10,375 bases of DNA from an uncultured Burkholderiales bacterium (lineage in GTDB: Bacteria; Pseudomonadota; Gammaproteobacteria; Burkholderiales; Burkholderiaceae_C). Positions 6,355 to 10,375 of the stretch are shown in pieces. The first letter of the stretch is position 1. Each line of letters opens with the position of its first letter. The notes below the pieces were generated by a model, which did no database searches, was not told the origin of the DNA, and saw nothing but the letters and a program-made list of their open reading frames with translations. Made by a program: the position numbers and the translations under genes. The stretch spans positions 1-10,375 of the forward strand of contig CAIYKK010000493.1 in NCBI GenBank assembly GCA_903926695.1, given 5' to 3'.

Positions 6355-7689
6355 TTACTGCGCTGCCCGCAGAACCGCTGGATCTATTCCATTTCCCCGC
6401 ACGAATTCATCAAAGGCAGCTTCATCAAACACCGGAGTCACTTCCCGCCTGAGCCACGGCTTGAATAACGCATTGGTCATCGTGTCAGTGAATTTTCCGG
6501 TACGCAGATCAAAATTCCCGGTCTTGCCCCGGCCCTCTTCAGACGCCAGAAAGCGACTGGGATAGTCGGCCAGTTCGGCGGAGGTCAGGTTTTTGACAAT
6601 TTCACGCACCGTCTTGTCACGGAAATCTATCCGAAGCGCTTCATATTTAGCCTTGGCAGCAGCGGTTTTCTTTTCGTTATCGACAATGGCCTGTTCAGCA
6701 GTTTTACGGGCTTGGTAAGCGGTGCCGCCCAGATCAGCTTTTTCCTCGAACAGTTTTTTAATATAGCCAGCCGGGCTGGTTTTAATCAGCCCTTTCTTGT
6801 CGCGCTTTTCGGTTTCCTCGACGGCCAGACGGGCTTGCTCCGGGTCTTGCTTCATGTAAGCCAGCGCCAGCCGCTCTGCAAAGCCATGCTCGATCAACTT
6901 TTTAAAAGTTGCATCCTGCCGAATCAGCGCCATGCCATCCTCATCGAGCGGTTTGGGTGCAAACAAAGCCGACTGCGGGTTTTCTTCAATCAGGAAGCGC
7001 ACTGCCGCCACATGGCGCGCCTGGCGCTGGTATTCCACCGTGAGCTTGATGTCGGAAATGCGGTTAATTTCCTCGACGGCTTTTTTAATCACAAAACTGG
7101 ACAGGCGTTTAAAGTCGTCGTACATCGGGGCATTCGCGCCCATCAGTTGGCGGAATTTTTCCAGACTCCACCAGCCGGTGGAACGCACATTTTTAAAACG
7201 CACCGCATTTTCATACAGCGTCAGGCTGTAACCACCTTTAAAACCGCGCTGAACGCCGACGTTAATCGTGGCAAAAATAGCCGGATCGTGCAGCTTGGCC
7301 GCCAGTTCCTCAACATAGCCATAGGTGCATTCGCCATTGTTGAGCGAGCCGGTAATCTGCGCATAAGCCAGCAGCGTCATGGATTGCCAGACTTCCTGGC
7401 CGTCGTGCATCAGGTTGAACTCCACACGCGTGGTTTGCAGCCGGGCCAACGCTTGCTTGAGGTTGTCCAGGTTTTTTGAGCTTTCCCAGCCCAGCATGTG
7501 ACTGAGGTAACGCACGGGAATCGTGTGCCGCGAACTGGTCAGCAGCTTGTCATAGGCGTTGAGCAGCAGGATGTTGACGATCTTGCGCTCGACCAGGCCC
7601 AGCTCGCCGCTGGTGTGAACCGCCGCCACATGCTTGCGCAGAACGCCGTTGGTTAGCTTTTTGGGAGGGGATTTTTGGGAAGTGGCCAT
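6355..7689 (-). CDS. Rep_3/RepB-family plasmid replication initiator
   Basis: A 444-residue initiator of the Rep_3 superfamily (relatives include F RepE, pPS10 RepA and R6K pi). The first winged-helix domain covers about 17-135, opening with LRKHVAAVHTSGELGLVERK and including IPVRYLSHMLGW. The second holds the DNA-contact signature GWWSLEKFRQLMG (172-184), DDFKRLSSFVIKKAVEEINR (191-210), then ISDIKLTVEYQRQARHVAAV and RFLIEE. Such proteins bind direct-repeat iterons as monomers to open the origin and act as dimers on an inverted repeat to repress their own gene; both kinds of site lie directly upstream. Beyond about residue 240 is a charged extension that makes it longer than the roughly 250-310 residues common in the family. 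It includes a Lys/Ala-rich helix at 325-350. No clear Shine-Dalgarno precedes the ATG. Confidence 0.9.
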   Translation of the reverse strand: MATSQKSPPKKLTNGVLRKHVAAVHTSGELGLVERKIVNILLLNAYDKLLTSSRHTIPVRYLSHMLGWESSKNLDNLKQALARLQTTRVEFNLMHDGQEVWQSMTLLAYAQITGSLNNGECTYGYVEELAAKLHDPAIFATINVGVQRGFKGGYSLTLYENAVRFKNVRSTGWWSLEKFRQLMGANAPMYDDFKRLSSFVIKKAVEEINRISDIKLTVEYQRQARHVAAVRFLIEENPQSALFAPKPLDEDGMALIRQDATFKKLIEHGFAERLALAYMKQDPEQARLAVEETEKRDKKGLIKTSPAGYIKKLFEEKADLGGTAYQARKTAEQAIVDNEKKTAAAKAKYEALRIDFRDKTVREIVKNLTSAELADYPSRFLASEEGRGKTGNFDLRTGKFTDTMTNALFKPWLRREVTPVFDEAAFDEFVRGNGIDPAVLRAAQ

Positions 7690-7725
7690 GATCTGAGGGT
7701 GAAGCGACTGGCTGATTTTATTTTT

Positions 7726-7760
7726 AAAGACATATTTAAGATAGAAAAATCTATGTCTTT
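7726..7760. promoter_or_regulatory. Inverted half-iterons upstream of rep (candidate autorepression operator)
   Basis: AAAGACATA (7726-7734) and TATGTCTTT (7752-7760) form perfect 9-bp inverted arms. The inner part contains ATAGA-AAAA-TCTAT (7741-7754). CTATGTC, seen in the right arm (7751-7757), is the 3' end of the Rep_3 iterons, and GACATA is most of its reverse complement. The element lies 37-71 bp before the Rep_3 start codon. In Rep_3 plasmids such as F, pPS10 and R6K, partial iterons in inverted order form the operator bound by initiator dimers. Confidence 0.6.
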
Positions 7761-7765
7761 TAAGT

Positions 7766-7972
7766 CCCCAAAAACCATGTCTTCAGCGCCCCGAAAACTA
7801 TGCCTTTTCACGTCTATTTTTCAGGCGATGGGCGCTTTTAAGGCGTAAAAATTCATAAAAATCAAGGGTGTTGGCGACTTGTCCACAGGCGCGCCACGGG
7901 TTCCCCAAAAACTATGGCCATTGGAGGAAGAAATTCCCCCTGAACTATGTCTTGATGCCCCAAAACTATGTC
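7766..7972 (+). repeat. Iteron group 1 (CCCCAAAAACTATGTC type) of the Rep_3 replicon
   Basis: Five direct repeats lie at 7766-7781 (CCCCAAAAACCATGTC), 7789-7804 (CCCCGAAAACTATGCC), 7903-7918 (CCCCAAAAACTATGGC), 7936-7951 (CCCCCTGAACTATGTC) and 7958-7972 (CCCCAAAACTATGTC). A degenerate sixth, AAAAATCTATGTC, sits at 7745-7757. Adjacent pairs are spaced about 22-24 bp, two helical turns, except for a 114-bp gap holding a DnaA-box-like site and a 33-bp step. The array is upstream of the Rep_3 gene, which is the usual place for oriV in this family. Confidence 0.85.
7879..7887 (+). promoter_or_regulatory. DnaA-box-like site 1
   Basis: TTGTCCACA differs at one base from the strong DnaA box TTATCCACA. 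It stands in the gap between iterons of group 1. Many Rep_3 origins need host DnaA bound next to the iterons. Confidence 0.6.
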
Positions 7973-8030
7973 CCAACCGGGCTGCAGGCCGCGCCAGTGC
8001 TGGGTTTGCGAAAGCTAAAGTTTTCTTAAA

Positions 8031-8055
8031 AGGATGTTTCTTAAAAAAACATCCT
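8031..8055 (-). terminator. Hairpin, possible terminator between the two replicons
   Basis: AGGATGTTT (8031-8039) and AAACATCCT (8047-8055) form a perfect 9-bp stem with a 7-nt loop. On the minus strand the stem is followed by TTTTAAGAAAA, so it could end leftward transcripts from the TrfA side before the Rep_3 origin. The stem is AT-rich and the T-run is short. A structural role in the origin is equally possible. Confidence 0.4.
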
Positions 8056-8147
8056 CGCGCGAAAAGCAAGCTGCCGGGTTTGATGCTCAGGTTTTGCGGC
8101 GCAATTGTTGGCTGTTGGCTGTTTTCTTGATAGACCGGCTGTTGGGA

Positions 8148-8173
8148 GGCCCCTTGTGGGCCGGGCGAAGCCC
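8148..8173. repeat. Two small adjacent GC hairpins
   Basis: GGCCC-cttgt-GGGCC (8148-8162) is followed at once by GGGC-gaa-GCCC (8163-8173). These short stems lie between the hairpin at 8031 and the A-rich repeats at 8265. They may matter on single-stranded DNA at the origin, but no protein site is recognised. Confidence 0.35.
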
Positions 8174-8264
8174 TGAACGGGCAGTGCCTGCTTTTTTCCA
8201 GCGATTTCTGCGGCTTTTTCACAGCCACCGCCCGAGCTTTCAGCCGGTTTGTCTCGCGCGCGTT

Positions 8265-8297
8265 GATTAAAAAAGGATTAGAGAAAGATTAGCTGAA
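8265..8297 (+). repeat. Three phased 11-bp A-rich repeats (candidate DNA unwinding element)
   Basis: GATTAAAAAAG, GATTAGAGAAA and GATTAGCTGAA stand head to tail with exactly 11-bp spacing, about one helical turn. An AT-rich tract to about 8322 follows. The block lies just left of a DnaA-box-like site and the TrfA iterons. Replication origins commonly place AT-rich direct repeats beside iterons as the site of first strand opening. Confidence 0.55.
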
Positions 8298-8349
8298 TTT
8301 TTAGTTTTCAAAAAATCCTTATCTGACAAGGGGTTACGAGCGTTTTGCC

Positions 8350-8358
8350 TGTGGACAA
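8350..8358 (-). promoter_or_regulatory. DnaA-box-like site 2
   Basis: TGTGGACAA is the reverse complement of TTGTCCACA, the same 9-mer as the site at 7879 but inverted. It directly touches the first TrfA-side iteron at 8359. Confidence 0.6.
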
Positions 8359-8463
8359 TTCGGATTCTATCCCCCCAATTTTCGGATTCTATCCCCCTAA
8401 AATTCGGGCTCTATCCCCCCCCTCGCGGATTCTATCCCCCCCTTCATTCGGATTCTGTCCCCC
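8359..8463 (+). repeat. Iteron group 2 (TTCGGATTCTATCCCCC type), five copies, TrfA replicon
   Basis: Five 17-bp direct repeats lie at 8359, 8381, 8403, 8424 and 8447, spaced 22, 22, 21 and 23 bp. The consensus is TTCGGATTCTATCCCCC. Copy 3 has GGCTCTAT, copy 4 starts CGCGG and copy 5 has CTGTCC. The 22-bp phasing places all copies on the same helix face, as in initiator-binding iteron arrays. They end 2 bp before the stop codon of the TrfA-like gene, which makes that protein the natural ligand. Confidence 0.88.
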
Positions 8464-8465
8464 CC

Positions 8466-9716
8466 TCATTTGCCGTCAGCAAGCGGCTTGCCCGGCTTTG
8501 CCTGCAGGTGCTTGCGCTGGGACTGGCTCGGGTCGCGGCTGACGTTGACCAGATCGCCGTGAGTGATTTCCCACGAAAACGCCTGCCCTACCTGCAGACA
8601 GGCTTGCACCAGCACATCGAGCGCCGGAATCAGGCTGCCGTCACGCCAGCCAAGGATGGCTTTGTTTCTTTCCGCATCGGTCAAGGTCTGGTCGCCGGTT
8701 GCGCTGCCGCACAGCTTGTGCAGCGTTTCCACCTTGAGCGGAAACGGACACGCGTGGGTCGAGTAAAAGCCATGTAGCCACTGCGCCAGCGGGTGGCCGC
8801 GCAGCGCCTCGCGCAGGCTCCAGTCGATCTGCGTCCAGCCTTCGCGGCCAAACATCACTTTCATGCGCGGGTTGAGCACCAGCACATAGCGCCCGCTGTC
8901 CTCGTCGCGGAAATACTCGTCCACCAGCGAGCCCGCGTAGGCATACGGGCCTTGCTTGATCTCCACCGTGTTCGCCGAGAGCCGCGCCAGCGCATTTTTC
9001 AGCCAGTCGCGGTCGCTTTTGCCGATGTTCACGCCGCCCTCGCCGCCCCGGCCAATCAGCCGCAAAAAGCTTTTTTCGGTGAACTCGATGCGGTTGCCCA
9101 GCGGAGCGAGCCGCGCCAGGTGCAGCGCGCCCTGCCACACGTCAAGGTCGGACTGATCCAGGCGCGGGCCGGTGTAGAGGATGTCGATGCCCTGCACCGA
9201 GGCAAAAACTTCGCGCTCCACATAGCGCCGCTTGCCGCGCTTGATGGCGCCGAACAGCGCCGAGCGCAGGATGCCGTTGGGCACGCCGCGCACGGCGTCG
9301 GGCCAAAACGGCAGCTGCGCGGGTGCGGCCAGGGCGCGCTCGGTGGTTTTACGCCGAATAGCGTCCAGCAGGCGGCCCGCTGGCGCTTCGCCGGGCTTGG
9401 CTGAGGGTAGCCCTGCCTGATGGGGCGTTTTGCGGTCACGGGCGTCACGGCAGGCCCGGATGCGCTCTTGCAGGCGGGCTATTTCACCTTCGCACTCGGA
9501 TTTTTTGGCCTCCAGCGTTTTGATCTGGCGCCACAGCAGTTCGGTTTCGTGCTGGCGGGCGGGCGTGTCTTCGCGCCGTTCGAGCGCAATCAGCCGGGCC
9601 TGGGCGGCAATGATTTCTTCGGCAATCTGCTTGGACAGGCGGATGAAGCGGTCTTCGCTGAGCACATCGGCATCGTGGCCTGATGGCGGCTGGTCTGTTG
9701 AATCGGTGGTTTTCAT
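8466..9716 (-). CDS. trfA: TrfA-family plasmid replication initiator
   Basis: A 416-residue protein. Its C-terminal two thirds match the TrfA family of IncP-type plasmids: QLPFWPDAVRGVPNGILRSA (134-153), DILYTGPRLDQSD (178-190), RIEFTEKSFLRLIGR (209-223), a 'WLKNALARLSANTVEIK' helix (238-254) and HPLAQWLHGFYSTHACPFPL (308-327), then KVETLHKLCGS. TrfA binds iterons at oriV and recruits host DnaA and helicase. The first 130 residues are not part of the core. Residues about 25-93 are a charged, Leu/Ile-spaced helix that looks like a coiled coil. The ATG gives MKTTDSTDQP and has no strong Shine-Dalgarno. Unlike RP4, where oriV and trfA are apart, the iterons here directly follow the gene's 3' end. 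The symbol reflects family membership, not proven orthology. Confidence 0.88.
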   Translation of the reverse strand: MKTTDSTDQPPSGHDADVLSEDRFIRLSKQIAEEIIAAQARLIALERREDTPARQHETELLWRQIKTLEAKKSECEGEIARLQERIRACRDARDRKTPHQAGLPSAKPGEAPAGRLLDAIRRKTTERALAAPAQLPFWPDAVRGVPNGILRSALFGAIKRGKRRYVEREVFASVQGIDILYTGPRLDQSDLDVWQGALHLARLAPLGNRIEFTEKSFLRLIGRGGEGGVNIGKSDRDWLKNALARLSANTVEIKQGPYAYAGSLVDEYFRDEDSGRYVLVLNPRMKVMFGREGWTQIDWSLREALRGHPLAQWLHGFYSTHACPFPLKVETLHKLCGSATGDQTLTDAERNKAILGWRDGSLIPALDVLVQACLQVGQAFSWEITHGDLVNVSRDPSQSQRKHLQAKPGKPLADGK

Positions 9717-9735
9717 GTTTTTGGCCCCATTTCTT

Positions 9736-9784
9736 CAACAGTGTCCTGCTTAAACCGGTGTCTGGAATATGGGGTCCACTTTAG
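9736..9784. mobile_element. Possible insertion-sequence end remnant before trfA
   Basis: Read on the minus strand, AGTGGACCCCATATTCCAGA, then CACCGGTTTAAGCAGGACAC, resembles the terminal sequence that precedes transposase genes in several IS3-family elements (TGGACCCC...GGACAC...AAGCAGGACAC). No transposase frame is present, and the TrfA start follows about 20 bp after it. This is recognition by resemblance only. The tract may instead be the trfA promoter region. Confidence 0.25.
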
Positions 9785-9844
9785 TAGTCGAAATTTTCCA
9801 CCGGGTTGGTTTAAAAGAGGGATTTTGGCGCTTTAAAACTAGCC

Positions 9845-9866
9845 TAAGATAATCAGCGTTATCTTA
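9845..9866. repeat. Perfect 8-bp inverted repeat with 6-nt loop near oriT
   Basis: TAAGATAA and TTATCTTA flank TCAGCG. GCC and GGC just outside can extend the stem past a one-base bulge. It lies about 80 bp from the nic-like site. No T-run follows at once (one begins about 13 nt on), so a relaxosome or regulatory site is as likely as a terminator. Confidence 0.45.
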
Positions 9867-9914
9867 TGGCTATTCACTCTTTTTTTGCGGCAATGTTACA
9901 AATTTCAGCGCCTG

Positions 9915-9958
9915 CCCAAGCTGGGTAAATGGTTTGTTGATATCCTGCCCGCCTTGGT
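9915..9958 (+). other. Candidate transfer origin (oriT) with IncP/MOBP-type nic sequence
   Basis: TATCCTGCCCG (9941-9951) equals the core of the RP4 nic region, in which relaxase TraI cuts between the G and C of ATCCTG/CCCG. By analogy the cut here would fall between 9947 and 9948. CCAAG (9915-9919) and CTTGG (9954-9958) form a short inverted repeat around it. The site lies in a 440-bp non-coding gap (9717-10157) between a replication gene and a TraK-like gene, a sensible place for oriT. No relaxase gene is inside the window. Confidence 0.6.
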
Positions 9959-9979
9959 AAAAACAGAGACGGGGTTAAA

Positions 9980-10140
9980 TTCTGGATAGTTTCTAAATCA
10001 GAACTCTTTCAATTTAACTAACATTAAACTAATAAATAGCTTATTTTAAATATTCAATAAATTTTTTAAATTTACTTAAAACAAACAAAAACCTTGTTAG
10101 ACTAACAAAAAACATGCAAATAACCCGCAAAAAACTATCT
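9980..10140. other. Very AT-rich non-coding block
   Basis: About 160 bp of strongly AT-biased sequence, with runs such as TTTTAAATATTC and AATTTTTTAAATTTAC, stand between the nic-like site and the small gene at 10158. No gene is seen. It could be a bent or easily melted relaxosome region, or promoter DNA for the small gene. No clear sigma-70 pair was found. Confidence 0.5.
10094..10108. promoter_or_regulatory. Palindrome TTGTTAG-A-CTAACAA (operator candidate)
   Basis: Two perfect 7-bp arms flank one base, 49 bp before the start codon of the TraK-like gene, at the edge of the AT-rich block. Its size and symmetry suit a site for a small dimeric DNA-binding protein, perhaps the product of the neighbouring gene. 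Confidence 0.4.
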
Positions 10141-10157
10141 ACTCCGGCAACCTTCCG

Positions 10158-10375
10158 ATGACTGTGGACGCCCCAACCATCGCGCTGGCCTTACAGGCGC
10201 TGGCGCACTCAGGCGCGGCGCGCACCAAAGCCTCGCGCCTGCGCGAGTTGCTGCCAGAGATCGAAGCAGCCCAAGCCGCAGGCGTCAAGCACGAACACAT
10301 CCTGGACGCGCTCAACGCGCACGGTTTTGACTTGAGCAAAAAGTCCTATTCGGTCATGCTCTGGCGGCTGCGCCA
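10158..10375 (+). CDS. Small oriT-associated protein, TraK-like (partial, 3' end outside window)
   Basis: An open frame from ATG 10158 runs off the right edge, with 72 full codons visible. It starts MTVDAPTIALALQALAHSGA and continues RTKASRLRELLPEIEAAQAA, then GVKHEHILDALNAHGFDLSK and KSYSVMLWRLR. The second half, a short helix, GV.HE.I...LN..GF..S..SY...L.R.R, is a helix-turn-helix-like pattern. It recalls the ASGYALVTIWEHMRETG...SYETFRSHARRH stretch of RP4 TraK, a protein that binds and bends oriT next to nic. Its position about 200 bp from the nic-like site supports that role. The resemblance is in pattern, not a clear match, so other accessory mobilisation proteins (MobC-like) remain possible. 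No Shine-Dalgarno is visible. Confidence 0.5.
   Translation, partial: MTVDAPTIALALQALAHSGAARTKASRLRELLPEIEAAQAAGVKHEHILDALNAHGFDLSKKSYSVMLWRLR

Noticed and set aside
6712..7479. 255-codon plus-strand frame opposite the Rep_3 gene
   Set aside because: Antisense to a clear initiator and without recognisable family features.
7821..8228. 135-codon minus-strand frame in the origin region
   Set aside because: Runs through iterons, a DnaA-box-like site and hairpins; translation has no family signature.
7766..8463. Repeat arrays considered as CRISPR
   Set aside because: Units are 15-17 bp with spacers of only a few bases, and they sit beside initiator genes; they are iterons.
8345..8542. 65-codon plus-strand frame with PPxFGFxPP-like repeats
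   Set aside because: The peptide repeat is just the translated iterons; it then enters trfA antisense.

Overview
The window reads as part of a plasmid, or of an integrated plasmid, from a betaproteobacterium. A Burkholderiales or Comamonadaceae-type host (Polaromonas-like) is my inference. It rests on the GC-rich mod genes, a TrfA-type initiator and an IncP-like nic sequence. No rRNA or tRNA gene is visible, so the host cannot be fixed further.

Positions 1-4242 hold a molybdate cluster, all on the + strand and tightly packed: the 3' end of a modE-like regulator gene (TOBE/Mop domain), modA (periplasmic molybdate-binding protein), a NifX/NifB-domain protein gene, modD (a NadC-like phosphoribosyltransferase homologue), modB (permease) and modC (ATPase). 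A 70-bp broken copy of an internal piece of modD lies in the gap just before modD.

Positions about 4260-6350 are clearly more AT-rich and hold an AbiE-type (type IV) toxin-antitoxin pair. The AbiEi-like antitoxin gene is on + and the AbiEii-like nucleotidyltransferase gene on -. The two genes converge and overlap by 24 bp, whereas the classical abiE locus is a same-strand operon. Two perfect 28-bp palindromes with the same CATATATG core lie upstream of the antitoxin gene, one across its likely promoter.

Positions 6355-9716 hold two unrelated replication modules, both on -. The first is a Rep_3/RepB-family initiator with its own iterons (CCCCAAAAACTATGTC-like) and an inverted half-iteron pair before its start codon. 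The second is a TrfA-family initiator with five iterons of about 22-bp spacing that end 2 bp from its stop codon. Between the two iteron groups lie two DnaA-box-like sites, three phased 11-bp A-rich repeats and a hairpin.

Positions 9717-10375 hold a possible IS-end remnant, a hairpin, an IncP/MOBP-type nic-like sequence (ATCCTGCCCG), a very AT-rich block, and the start of a small + strand gene with a resemblance to oriT-associated TraK proteins. The right half is therefore a replication and mobilisation backbone. The toxin-antitoxin pair sits between it and the mod cargo, where it could serve plasmid maintenance or phage defence.
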